A stretch of DNA of 64,000 nt, taken from Bog-793 sp963803025 (GTDB lineage: Bacteria > Actinomycetota > Acidimicrobiia > Acidimicrobiales > Bog-793). The notes beneath the pieces were generated by a model. It saw only the letters and a list, made by a program, of their open reading frames with translations. It ran no database searches and had not been told where the DNA came from. The stretch lies in the NCBI GenBank assembly GCA_963803025.1, contig CAWDKZ010000017.1, positions 62,001-126,000 of the forward strand. Direction: 5' to 3'. Positions 34,297-42,830 of the stretch are shown here, in pieces; within the stretch, counting starts at the first letter, position 1; each line of letters begins with the position of its first letter. A program made the position numbers and the translations under genes.

Positions 34297-36039
34297 TCAC
34301 TCCTCGTCTTCGGAGAAGATGATCCCGCGTCCTTTGCACATCGGGCATGTCTCGCTGAGCGCCTCCAAGAGCCCCTCACCGACGCGTTTGCGGGTCATCT
34401 CGACGAGGCCGAGCTCGGAGATCTCGAACACCTGCGTCGGGGTCTTGTCCCGCGACAGCGCGTTCCGCAGCGTCGCCACGACCTCCTGGCGGTTCGGCTT
34501 TAGCTCCATGTCGATGAAATCGATGACGATGATGCCGCCGATGTCGCGTAGGCGCAGTTGACGCGCGATCTCCTCGGCCGCTTCGACGTTGTTGCGGAAC
34601 ACGGTCTCTTCGAGGCTCGACGAGCCGACGTTCTTGCCGGTGTTGACGTCGATCACCGTCAGCGCCTCAGTGCGCTCGATGATGATCGACCCCCCCGAGA
34701 CGAGCCAGACCTTGTGGTTGAGCGCCTTGTGGAGCTGCTCGTGGATGTGCTGGCGCTCGAACAGCGGCAGGTCCTCGGTGTCCGGGTCGTAGTATTCGAC
34801 GCGGTCGGCGAGCGACGGGTCGATCTCGGCGACGTAGGAACGGACGAGCTCGAAGAGCGCCGGGTCGTCGACGATGACGCCGCGGTACTCCTCGGTGAAC
34901 TCCTCGCGGATCACCCGCAGCGCGAGCTGCGGTTCGGAGTACAGGAGCGCCGGTGCCGAGACACGGCGCGCCTTGTCGGCAATCTCGTCCCACTTCTTCA
35001 CGAGCTGGGCGATGTCCCGGCGCAGCTCCTCGGCGCTCGCTCCCTCGGCGGCCGTCCGGACGATGATCCCGTGGCCCTCGGGTCGGATCCCGTCGAGCAC
35101 CTTGCGCAGGCGTTTGCGCTCCCGATCGTCGAGGCGCTTCGAGATGCCGCTGGCGTTCGACTCCGGCACGAGGACGACGAATCGACCCGGGATCGAGACT
35201 TCCTGGGTGAGACGGGCACCCTTCACGCCGATGGGGTTCTTCGTGACCTGGCAGACGATCGTCTGACCGGGCCGCAGCAGATGCTCGATGCGGGTCGTGC
35301 CCGGGTCGCGTTCGATCCCCTCGTCGCGGTCCGTCTGGACGTCACCCCAGTAGAGAACGGCGTTCTTCGGCGTCCCGATGTCGACGAACGCCGCCTCCAT
35401 GCCCGGCAGGACATTCTTCACCCGGCCCCGGTAGATGTTGCCGTCGATCTGGTTGGCGTCGTCGAGCGCCCGGGCGACGTGGTGCTCGATGAGCGAGCGC
35501 CCCTCGAGCACCGCAATCTGCGTGGCCTCCTGGGCGACGTGGACGCACATCAGGTAGCGCCCGACCGGCCGCCCCTTGCGTTCCCGGCCTCGGCGCCGGC
35601 CGGGGGCGGCCGCGCGGCCCGCCTCGTCGCCGGCGTCGGCCTCCTTCACAGCGGTCTCCGCGCCGCGGGCGACCGCACGGGGGGCACGGCCCGCAGGCCG
35701 CGCCCCGGCGCGGGCCGGCCGGCCCGCGGCCGGTGCTGGTGTCGTGTCGACCGCCGCCTCGGTCCCGCTCGTGGGCCCGGGGCGGCGTCGACCGCCGCGT
35801 CCCCGTCCGCCGCGGCGACGGCGAGGCTTCGGGGCGCCCGCCGCTGCTGTCCCGTTCACGCCGGGGCTCGCGGCCCGCGGCGGCGGTGCCGGCCGGGTGT
35901 CGCCGATTTTCGGTTTGGGCGGCGACGACTCAGGTCTGAGCGTGCCGATCGGAGCGTCTAGAGCCGCACCGGACGCCACGGAACCGACGGGGTTCCGTGG
36001 CTCCCCGGCGCCGATGGCGCCGGTGGTCGGATCGGACAT
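34297..36039 (-). CDS. rne: Ribonuclease E/G with long RG-rich N-terminal extension
   Basis: This 580-residue endoribonuclease starts with about 165 disordered residues rich in Pro, Ala, Arg and Gly, including R-R-R-R-G-G-R-G-R-G-G-R-R. The catalytic half follows: an S1 domain (I-Y-R-G-R-V-K-N-V-L-P-G-M-E-A-A-F-V-D-I-G), the RNase H-like and DNase I-like parts with catalytic V-I-D-V-N-T-G-K and I-I-V-I-D-F-I-D-M, and the zinc link C-P-M-C-K-G-R-G near the end. The RG-rich part may bind RNA, as in actinobacterial RNase E. The start ATG 36039 has an AAGGGAT site. The gene is preceded by a 350-base leader region full of hairpins. Confidence 0.93.
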   Translation of the reverse strand: MSDPTTGAIGAGEPRNPVGSVASGAALDAPIGTLRPESSPPKPKIGDTRPAPPPRAASPGVNGTAAAGAPKPRRRRGGRGRGGRRRPGPTSGTEAAVDTTPAPAAGRPARAGARPAGRAPRAVARGAETAVKEADAGDEAGRAAAPGRRRGRERKGRPVGRYLMCVHVAQEATQIAVLEGRSLIEHHVARALDDANQIDGNIYRGRVKNVLPGMEAAFVDIGTPKNAVLYWGDVQTDRDEGIERDPGTTRIEHLLRPGQTIVCQVTKNPIGVKGARLTQEVSIPGRFVVLVPESNASGISKRLDDRERKRLRKVLDGIRPEGHGIIVRTAAEGASAEELRRDIAQLVKKWDEIADKARRVSAPALLYSEPQLALRVIREEFTEEYRGVIVDDPALFELVRSYVAEIDPSLADRVEYYDPDTEDLPLFERQHIHEQLHKALNHKVWLVSGGSIIIERTEALTVIDVNTGKNVGSSSLEETVFRNNVEAAEEIARQLRLRDIGGIIVIDFIDMELKPNRQEVVATLRNALSRDKTPTQVFEISELGLVEMTRKRVGEGLLEALSETCPMCKGRGIIFSEDEE

Positions 36040-36392
36040 GAGAGAGATCCCTTCTAAGACGCGCACTCGAGAAGTGCGCGGGAACCACCGCGCGGGCGCC
36101 GACGGAAGATCCGTCGCGCCTTGCTGCGGCGGGGCCACATCGATCTGGAGTGTCGCATCCCGCGACGGGCGCCAAGCTTCCCGCCAGGGGGGCGGCAACT
36201 ACTCGCGCGCCAGGGAGCCCCCCGGCTCCTCGGGCGCAAAGGACGACGGGCACGGGCGCGACCGGCACGCGCCAGGGTCGCCGCGTCCTGTCTGGTTGCA
36301 GCGTGATCATCTGCTTTCGAGTCTAACCCCTGCTCTCCGGGCCCTTCGTCTTCGCCCCGTTGCAATCAGATGAAATTCCGGCCAGATCGGCC
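36040..36392. other. Intergenic region with hairpin-rich leader of rne
   Basis: This 353-base stretch between the mrdA stop and the rne start holds no supported gene. Read on the minus strand it has four perfect hairpins upstream of the rne ribosome site: 36060-36080 (8-bp stem, 5-base loop), 36152-36166 (5 bp), 36181-36195 (5 bp) and 36214-36229 (6 bp). A TAGACT box at 36325-36320 could be the -10 element. E. coli rne is autoregulated through its leader, so a similar role is possible here. That is inference. Confidence 0.5.
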
Positions 36393-38468
36393 TCACCTGG
36401 CGGTGGGGCTGCTCGAGATCCCGTGGGTGTACAGGTAGTTGAAGATCTGACGGACGACCGGCGCGGCCGCCGAGGCACCGAAGCCCGCCTGGTTGATCTC
36501 GACGCAGACCACGTAGCGCGGCACCTGACCCCGCGGCCCCCCAAAAGCGACGAACCAGGAAGTCGGCTGCACGACGTCGCTCACGGTCACCGTGGCCGTC
36601 CCGGTCTTGCCGGCGATGTTCCACTTCGCGAAGTTGAAGCCGATGAAGTCCCCGTAGGCGGTGCCGAGCGGGCTCTGCACGACGCCCTCGAGGCCGGTGA
36701 GGATCGTCTGGCGGGTCAGGGCCGACATCGTGACGTGGGCGACGACGCGTGGCGCGAAGCGCTTGAGGACCTTGCCCGTCGGCGAGATGACGGAAGCGGC
36801 GAGCTCCGGCGCGTAGCGGGTGCCGCCGTTGGCGAAGGTCGCGTACGCCGTCGCGAGCTGGATCGGCGTGACGACGGTCTCGCCCTGGCCGAAGGCCATC
36901 TCGACGTTGTCACCGAGATACCACGTGTCCGCGTAGACCTTCGGCGCCTGCTTGTGCAGCAAGCGGCGGACCTGCTGGCTGTCGACCCAGCCGTTTTGCA
37001 CCTCATCCTGGGGTAGGTCGATGCCGCTCGGGACCCCCAGCCCGTAGAGATGCGCCTCGTCCTGGATCGGGGTCACCCCGTACCGGGACTGGTCCTCCCA
37101 GAAGCGACCGCCGAGCGTGTAGAAGAACACGTCGCTCGACCTCGTGAGCGCCGTGACGACATTGATGTTGCCGAGCGGCACGTTGTCGGCATCTCGGAGC
37201 GGCTTGCTGCCGGGGAGGGGGTAGGTGCCGGTGTCGTCGATCAGCGTCCACGGCGTGATGATCCCGGTGTTCAGGGCCGCGGTCGCGGTCACGAGCTTGA
37301 AGGTCGACCCCGGCGGCTGGAAGCCCTGCACGGCCCAGTTGTTGAGCGGGTACCCGACCTCGGAGTTCAACAGGGCGTAGCGGGCCGTCGTCATCCCCGT
37401 GATCCACCAGTTGTCGTCGTAGCTCGGGTATGACGCCATCGCGAGCACCTGGCCGTTGCGGGAATCGAGCACGACGGCGGCGCCGAGAGGCGCCGCCTTG
37501 CCGCTGGCGTGCAGCACGCTGACCTCGTCGGCGAGTGACCGGCTGACGTCTTGTTCCAGCCCGAGGTCGACGTTCAGCACGAGCGAGCCGCCGGGCTTGG
37601 CGGGCTTCGTCGACACCGTCCGCACGACCTGACCCGACGGATCGACCGCCTCGGTGACCACCCCGGACTTACCCTGCAGGTAGAGCTCGTACTGCTTCTC
37701 GAGCCCGGCCTGGCCGACGATCTCGCCCTCGTAGTAGCCGTAGCGCGCGAGCTCGGCGAGTTCGGGCGCGGTGATCTGGCGCACGTAGCCGAGAGTCTGG
37801 GTCGCGACGCCGACGTACGGGTAGTCGCGCACCGACTCCTGTTGCGCGATGACCCCGGGGAACTCGGACTCGTGCTGCTCGATGTAGAGGACGGCGGAGG
37901 GCGGCACGTCGAAGGCGACCGGTATCGGCTGGTACGGGCTGAACTGGTTGCTCGTCAGGTCGGCGTCGATCCCCTTGACCGACAGGCCCGGGATCAGGGC
38001 GACGAGCCGGCGCTTCACCGCCGGGTCGGCGATCCGGGCTCCTTGCGCGCCGGGTGTCGTCTCCACGGTCACGACCCACTCGAAGGCGTCCCGGGCGAGC
38101 GCCTGACCGCCCCGGGCGAGAATCTCGCCCCGGGGCGCCGGGGTGACGACGGCCCGCGTCGTCGTCTGCTCGGAGGCGGCATTCAGCCTGCGGCCCTGGA
38201 GGACTTGCAGGGACCAGAGCCGGACGAGCAGGGTGGCGAACATGCCGACGACGACGACCGCGGCGATGGAGAGCCGGAGCCCCACGCGCGCGCCCTCGCG
38301 CGTGCTGCGCGGGCCCCCGCGGCGCCCGAGCGTCTTCACCGGCGGATGCTGTGACGCCGCGGCGCGCGGCGGGGGCGGGCCAAAGGTGTTGCTGGGACGG
38401 ATCGCCCCGTCCCAGCGTGCCGCTCGACGCGGGCGGCGGGGACGGCCCGTGGATCGCCGCCAGCGCAC
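36393..38468 (-). CDS. mrdA: Penicillin-binding protein 2 (MrdA), peptidoglycan transpeptidase
   Basis: This 691-residue class B PBP of the elongation machinery has a basic Pro-rich cytosolic tail (1-62), one membrane helix (about 66-86), a dimerisation domain and a transpeptidase domain. Active-site motifs are P-P-G-S-T-F-K with Ser 388 and Lys 391, R-S-S-D-V-F-F, and A-G-K-T-G-T-A. The GTG start at 38468 overlaps the mreD stop in TAGTG, and a GGGAG lies upstream. Later GTG codons would shorten the tail. It ends the mreBCD-mrdA unit that controls rod growth. A rodA gene is not present downstream. Confidence 0.92.
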   Translation of the reverse strand: MRWRRSTGRPRRPRRAARWDGAIRPSNTFGPPPPRAAASQHPPVKTLGRRGGPRSTREGARVGLRLSIAAVVVVGMFATLLVRLWSLQVLQGRRLNAASEQTTTRAVVTPAPRGEILARGGQALARDAFEWVVTVETTPGAQGARIADPAVKRRLVALIPGLSVKGIDADLTSNQFSPYQPIPVAFDVPPSAVLYIEQHESEFPGVIAQQESVRDYPYVGVATQTLGYVRQITAPELAELARYGYYEGEIVGQAGLEKQYELYLQGKSGVVTEAVDPSGQVVRTVSTKPAKPGGSLVLNVDLGLEQDVSRSLADEVSVLHASGKAAPLGAAVVLDSRNGQVLAMASYPSYDDNWWITGMTTARYALLNSEVGYPLNNWAVQGFQPPGSTFKLVTATAALNTGIITPWTLIDDTGTYPLPGSKPLRDADNVPLGNINVVTALTRSSDVFFYTLGGRFWEDQSRYGVTPIQDEAHLYGLGVPSGIDLPQDEVQNGWVDSQQVRRLLHKQAPKVYADTWYLGDNVEMAFGQGETVVTPIQLATAYATFANGGTRYAPELAASVISPTGKVLKRFAPRVVAHVTMSALTRQTILTGLEGVVQSPLGTAYGDFIGFNFAKWNIAGKTGTATVTVSDVVQPTSWFVAFGGPRGQVPRYVVCVEINQAGFGASAAAPVVRQIFNYLYTHGISSSPTAR

Positions 38469-39004
38469 TACACGGCGCTCCCGCCACGAGGCACCGCGAG
38501 GCCGAGACGGTCCTGCGACCCGGCGAACACCCACCGCAGGCTGCGCAGCACGGGCCAGGAAAGCACGACGGCCCCGAGCGTGACGACGACGAGCGCGTAG
38601 ACCGTGACGAAGCCGAGCATGCCCGACCGTCCGGTGAGCGCGCCAAGCAGCGCGTAGAAGAGCGTCCCGGCGGCGGCGGCGGCCACGCACGTCGCGGCCT
38701 CGGTGCTCTCGACGTCGCGAGCCGCGAGGTTCGCCCGCAACAGCCCGGTGCCGAACCCGACGAGGACGAACGTGAGTGGCGAAAGCCCGTAGGGCAGGTT
38801 GACGACGAGATCGGCAGCGAGCCCGGCCGTGAACCCGGCGATGGCGCCGCGCTGGGGGCCGGCGGCCATCCCGGCACACGCCGCGACGAGGATCATGACG
38901 TCGGGGTGGGCGCCGAACACGGTGACGTCGTCGAGCACGGCGACCTGGAATACGAGCCCGACCGCGACGACGAACACGAGACGCACCCAGCTCGACGCCG
39001 TCAC
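38468..39004 (-). CDS. mreD: Rod shape-determining protein MreD
   Basis: This 178-residue membrane protein has about five hydrophobic helices and sits in the usual place between mreC and mrdA. Sequence support is modest, as for all MreD proteins: V-T-V-F-G-A-H-P-D-V near the first loop and G-A-I-A-G-F-T-A-G-L-A-A-D-L in the middle match the family. It acts with MreC and MreB in the elongasome. The start is GTG at 39004, 30 bases after the mreC stop, and the stop TAG overlaps the mrdA start. Confidence 0.88.
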   Translation of the reverse strand: MTASSWVRLVFVVAVGLVFQVAVLDDVTVFGAHPDVMILVAACAGMAAGPQRGAIAGFTAGLAADLVVNLPYGLSPLTFVLVGFGTGLLRANLAARDVESTEAATCVAAAAAGTLFYALLGALTGRSGMLGFVTVYALVVVTLGAVVLSWPVLRSLRWVFAGSQDRLGLAVPRGGSAV

Positions 39005-39034
39005 GTGCGTGTCCTCATCGCCACGGTGGCCAGC

Positions 39035-39865
39035 TCAACCGGGCTCGAGCCACTCGAGAACATCGACGAACTGCAGGTCGTTGAGGTTGACGACCGGGGT
39101 CGCCGTGACCGCCGTCGACAGGCCTTCCGGCGAGACCCGCACGGATCGCACGACGCCCAACGGGATGCCGGCCGGGATCGCCCCGCCGCCGAGGCCGCTC
39201 GTGTAGACGAGTTCGCCCCGGGTCACCGCGGTCGAGCCCGCGACGTAGTCGAGCGTGAGCGGCCGGCCGTAACCGGCACCGAGGACCCGGTAGAGACCTG
39301 TCGCGCCGACGCTGGCGGGGATCGACGAACTCGAGTCCGTCTCGAGCAGCACGGTCGCGGTCGATGACGAGGCGGAGATGACCGATCCGACGAGGCCGGC
39401 GTTCGCCACGACGGGCATGCCCGGTCCGACGCCGGACGACGTCCCGCGGTCGAGCTCGACGGTCGACTGGAAGCTCGAAGTCGAGTCGTCGATCACCTCG
39501 GCCGGGATGAGCGGGATGCCAGCGACGAACGGCAGGTGGGCGAGCGAAAGGACGCGCGCTGCCTCGGCCGAGGCGTAGGCGTCCGCGGTGAGCTTCAGCC
39601 GGATCTGGCCGAGCTCCTCACGCAGCTGCTGGTTCTGGGTCTCGAGCGAGCCGTAGTTGAATGTGCCCGAGAACACGTCGCCGACCGGGTGCAACACCGC
39701 CGCGACGCCGCGCTGGATCGGGCTGATGACGTCGCGCACGGCATTGCGGACGTCGGTGATCGCGTGGCTCGCCTGTCCGTGGTAGTCGAGCGTGAGGACG
39801 GTGACCGAGGCGAGCACGAGCATGACGAGCGTCAACCGCTGGCTCGTACGTCGATTGGCGGCCAC
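39035..39865 (-). CDS. mreC: Rod shape-determining protein MreC
   Basis: MreC is a bitopic scaffold linking MreB to PBP2. The 276-residue product has one N-terminal helix (about 13-30), a coiled-coil stretch with Q-N-Q-Q-L-R-E-E-L, and the beta-rich C-terminal domain with L-D-R-G-T-S-S-G-V-G-P-G-M-P-V and T-S-G-L-G-G-G-A-I-P-A-G-I-P-L-G. The GTG at 39865 is preferred because GAGG lies 8 bases upstream, just after the mreB stop. The open frame reaches 39937 inside mreB. Confidence 0.9.
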   Translation of the reverse strand: MAANRRTSQRLTLVMLVLASVTVLTLDYHGQASHAITDVRNAVRDVISPIQRGVAAVLHPVGDVFSGTFNYGSLETQNQQLREELGQIRLKLTADAYASAEAARVLSLAHLPFVAGIPLIPAEVIDDSTSSFQSTVELDRGTSSGVGPGMPVVANAGLVGSVISASSSTATVLLETDSSSSIPASVGATGLYRVLGAGYGRPLTLDYVAGSTAVTRGELVYTSGLGGGAIPAGIPLGVVRSVRVSPEGLSTAVTATPVVNLNDLQFVDVLEWLEPG

Positions 39866-39882
39866 CAGCCGAGCCTCGATGC

Positions 39883-40911
39883 TCAGTGGCCGGAGGAGGC
39901 GAGCAGCGAGCGGAGCGCGTCGATGTTCTCGAGGCACATCCCGCCACCGATCGCGACGCAGGTCAACGGGTCCTGCGCGACGACGATCGGCATGTTCGTC
40001 TCGCCCACCAACCGCACGTCGAGACCGTGGAGGAGCGCGCCGCCACCGGTGAGAACGAGCCCCTGGCTCGCGATGTCGGCGACGAGTTCCGGCGGCGTCT
40101 TGTCGAGCGTCGCCTTGATCGCGTCGACGATCGCCGCGACGGGCTCCTCGATCGCGCGCCGGATGTCCTGGGTCGAGGTGATGACCATCTTCGGCAGACC
40201 CGTGACGAGGTCCCGACCGCGGATCTCGGCGTGCAGCTCCTCCTCGAGCTCGCAGGCGGAACCGATCGTGATCTTGATCTCCTCGGCGGTGCGCTCGCCG
40301 AGCGCGAGGCTGTACTCCTTTTTCGCGAACGCGACGATCGCCTGGTCGAGCTCGTCACCGGCGATCCGGATCGACTGGCTCGTCACGATGCCACCGAGCG
40401 AGATCACCGCAACCTCGGTCGTGCCGCCACCGATGTCGACGACCATGTTCCCCGTCGGCTCGTGGACCGGCAACCCGGCCCCGATCGCCGCCGCCATCGG
40501 CTCTTCGAGGATGTAGGCACGGCGGGCCCCGGCGTACTCGGCCGCCTCCTGGACGGCGCGCTTCTCGACCCCCGTGATGCCCGAGGGCACGCAGATCACG
40601 ATCTGGGGCTTGGAGAAACGCCGGGGGTGCACCTTGCGGATGAAGTAGCGGAGCATCATCTCGCAGACTTCGAAATCCGCGATGACGCCGTCTTTCAGCG
40701 GACGGATTGCCTGGATGTTGCTCGGTGTGCGACCGATCATCCGCTTCGCCTCGTGGCCGACGGCGAGCGGTTGGCCGTCGAGGACGTTGATCGCGACGAC
40801 GGATGGTTCGTTGAGGACGATGCCCTTGCCGCGCACGTAGACGAGCGTGTTCGCTGTTCCGAGGTCGACCGCCATGTCGCGACCCGCGACGCCCCAGCTC
40901 TTGGCATTCAT
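39883..40911 (-). CDS. mreB: Actin-like cell-shape protein MreB
   Basis: MreB forms membrane-bound filaments that steer lateral wall synthesis. The 342-residue protein has the actin-fold motifs M-A-V-D-L-G-T-A-N-T-L-V-Y, V-V-D-I-G-G-G-T-T-E-V (phosphate 2) and V-L-T-G-G-G-A-L-L-H (adenosine). A short N-terminal S-W-G-V-A-G-R segment may serve membrane contact. Presence of the mre genes indicates rod growth through lateral wall insertion, unlike mycobacteria, which lack MreB. ATG 40911 fits the family start. Confidence 0.96.
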   Translation of the reverse strand: MNAKSWGVAGRDMAVDLGTANTLVYVRGKGIVLNEPSVVAINVLDGQPLAVGHEAKRMIGRTPSNIQAIRPLKDGVIADFEVCEMMLRYFIRKVHPRRFSKPQIVICVPSGITGVEKRAVQEAAEYAGARRAYILEEPMAAAIGAGLPVHEPTGNMVVDIGGGTTEVAVISLGGIVTSQSIRIAGDELDQAIVAFAKKEYSLALGERTAEEIKITIGSACELEEELHAEIRGRDLVTGLPKMVITSTQDIRRAIEEPVAAIVDAIKATLDKTPPELVADIASQGLVLTGGGALLHGLDVRLVGETNMPIVVAQDPLTCVAIGGGMCLENIDALRSLLASSGH

Positions 40912-40944
40912 GACCGGCCTGCTCCCCGCTACACGACTGTCGGG

Positions 40945-40968
40945 CCAGGTTAGGGCAGTGCTACCTGG
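40945..40968. repeat. Inverted repeat between ndk and mreB
   Basis: CCAGGT (40945-40950) and ACCTGG (40963-40968) form a perfect 6-bp dyad. With a bulged T the stem extends by AG/CT, leaving a 7-base loop. It lies 46 bases after the ndk stop and upstream of mreB. There is no T-run, so it may be a factor-dependent terminator, an operator, or chance. Confidence 0.4.
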
Positions 40969-41014
40969 CGAACAAGGCGCCTCGTCGGGCGGGCGGGCCG
41001 CACACCGGGGCCCG

Positions 41015-41425
41015 CTAGCTGTGTTCCGGGAAGAACAACGCGATCTCCCGCGCCGCCGCCTCCGGGCCATCGGAGCCGTGGATGACGTTGGCCGGCAGCG
41101 TGGTGGCGAGATCGCCCCGGATCGAACCGGGCGGGGCCTCGGCGGGATCGGTGGGGCCCATCAGCCGCCGCACGACCGTCCACACCTCCGGTGGTCCCTC
41201 GACGACCATCGCGAGCACCGGAGAGCGCATGATGAACGCGACCAGTCCTTCGAAGAAGGGCTTGCCGAGGTGCTCCTCGTAGAGCCGCTTGGCGAGCTCG
41301 GCGTCGACGAGCAGCATCCGAGCCGCGACGAGGCGCAGCCCCTTGCGCTCGAGGCGTGAGATCAGCTCGCCAACGAGGCCCCGTTCGACGGCGTCGGGTT
41401 TGCAGATGACGAGTGTTCGCTCCAT
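41015..41425 (-). CDS. ndk: Nucleoside diphosphate kinase
   Basis: Ndk moves the gamma phosphate between nucleoside di- and triphosphates through a phospho-His. The 136-residue protein begins M-E-R-T-L-V-I-C-K-P-D-A-V and has the active-site N-V-I-H-G-S-D-G. Length and motifs are standard. It starts 12 bases after the folC stop, so it belongs to the folC-ndk pair. This pairing is common in actinobacteria. Confidence 0.96.
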   Translation of the reverse strand: MERTLVICKPDAVERGLVGELISRLERKGLRLVAARMLLVDAELAKRLYEEHLGKPFFEGLVAFIMRSPVLAMVVEGPPEVWTVVRRLMGPTDPAEAPPGSIRGDLATTLPANVIHGSDGPEAAAREIALFFPEHS

Positions 41426-41437
41426 CGGGCCTGGACC

Positions 41438-42830
41438 CTAGCTGGAGAGATGCCCGCGCGCCGCGCCGACGAGGTAGAGCGAACCGGTGACCAGCACGAG
41501 GTCGTCCTCCGTCACGAGCGCGGGCGGCGGCAAGCGCCTCCGGGACGGAGTCGGCGACGCTCGCTTCGAGCCCGAGCGCTCGCGCCGCGGCCGCGACCTC
41601 GCTGGCGGGCAGCCCCCGCAGCGAGGGTGGCGTGCAGGCCACGACGTGGACGATCCGGTCGGCGCCGAGGCCCGCGAGGACTTCGGCCGGTGACCGGCCG
41701 TTCAGGCAGCCGAAGACGACGACGATCCGCCGAACGAGAGCGAAATCCTCAGCCAGGGCCGCACCGAGCGCGTCCGCCCCGGCCGGGTTGTGCGCGCCGT
41801 CGAGCACGACGAGCGGCCGGCGACCGAGGATCTCCAGGCGTCCGGGGACCCGCGCGGCGGCGAGCGCCTCGGCGACCACCGACGCGTCGAGGGGCGAGCC
41901 GAAGAACGCCTCGGCGGCGGTGACGGCGACCGCCGCGTTGTCCCCCTGATAGGCGCCGTAGAGCGGCACGAAGAGTTCTTCGTACGTGGCTCCGGGGGTC
42001 CGTATCGAGACCACCCGGCCGCCGTGGGCCGCGAAGTTGCCGACGCAGTCGAACTCGACCCCGCGGCGCCAGAACTGTGCGGCGCCGACGCGGCGGGCCT
42101 CGTCCTCGAACACGCCGACGATCTCGTCGTCCTCGTCCCCGACGACCGCGACACAGCCCGGTTTCACGATGCCGGCCTTCTCCCAAGCGATCTCGGACCG
42201 GGTCCCTCCGAGGATCGAGACGTGGTCGAGCTCGACGTTCGTGACGACCGCGACGTCGCCGTCCGCGACGTTCGTAGCGTCGTACCGCCCGCCGAGCCCC
42301 ACCTCGATGACCCCGGCGTCAACCGCGACATCGCCAAAGAAACGATACGCGGCGGCCGTCATGAGCTCGAACCAGGTCGGCGCCAGCATCCCCGGGTTCG
42401 TATCCCGCACGAAGTCCTCGAGTGGGGCAAGGGGGGACAGTGCCTCGAGGAGGTCGTCGTCGGTGATCGCCTCGCCGTTCCAGGCGATCCGCTCATTCAG
42501 CGCGACAAGGTGCGGGCTCGTGTACGTCCCGACCGAAAGGCCCTGGGCTGCGAGCAACGCCGCGCACAGCCGCGTCGTCGAGGTCTTGCCGTTGGTCCCG
42601 GTGACGTGGATGATCGGGAAGGAACGCTCGGGGTCCCCCATCGCCCGCAGGAGGGCCGCGATCCGCTCGAGCGTGGGCTGGGCAGCCCGTCCGGCGGTGC
42701 CGCGTTCGATCGCCTCCAGATTGACGTGACGGTCGAGCCAGGCGAGCGCCTCTCCCAGAGATTCGGTCCGAGATCCTGTTGCGTCGCCGTCGGGCGACCG
42801 GTGATCGGGCGAACGGTCAGGACGCCGCAC
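41438..42830 (-). CDS. folC: Folylpolyglutamate/dihydrofolate synthase, frame break near the 3' end
   Basis: FolC adds glutamate to folates and often also makes dihydrofolate. The protein shows the Mur-ligase ATP loop H-V-T-G-T-N-G-K-T-S-T, Y-T-S-P-H-L, E-V-G-L-G-G-R-Y-D-A-T-N and L-D-G-A-H-N-P-A-G. After A-L-A-A-A-R-A the frame is lost at 41519-41524, a GCGC run. In the next frame the normal end T-E-D-D-L-V-L-V-T-G-S-L-Y-L-V-G runs to a TAG at 41440-41438, 12 bases before ndk. One extra base or a lost GC pair explains this. The start is unsure: GTG 42830 or 42860, both overlapping the clpX end. Confidence 0.88.
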
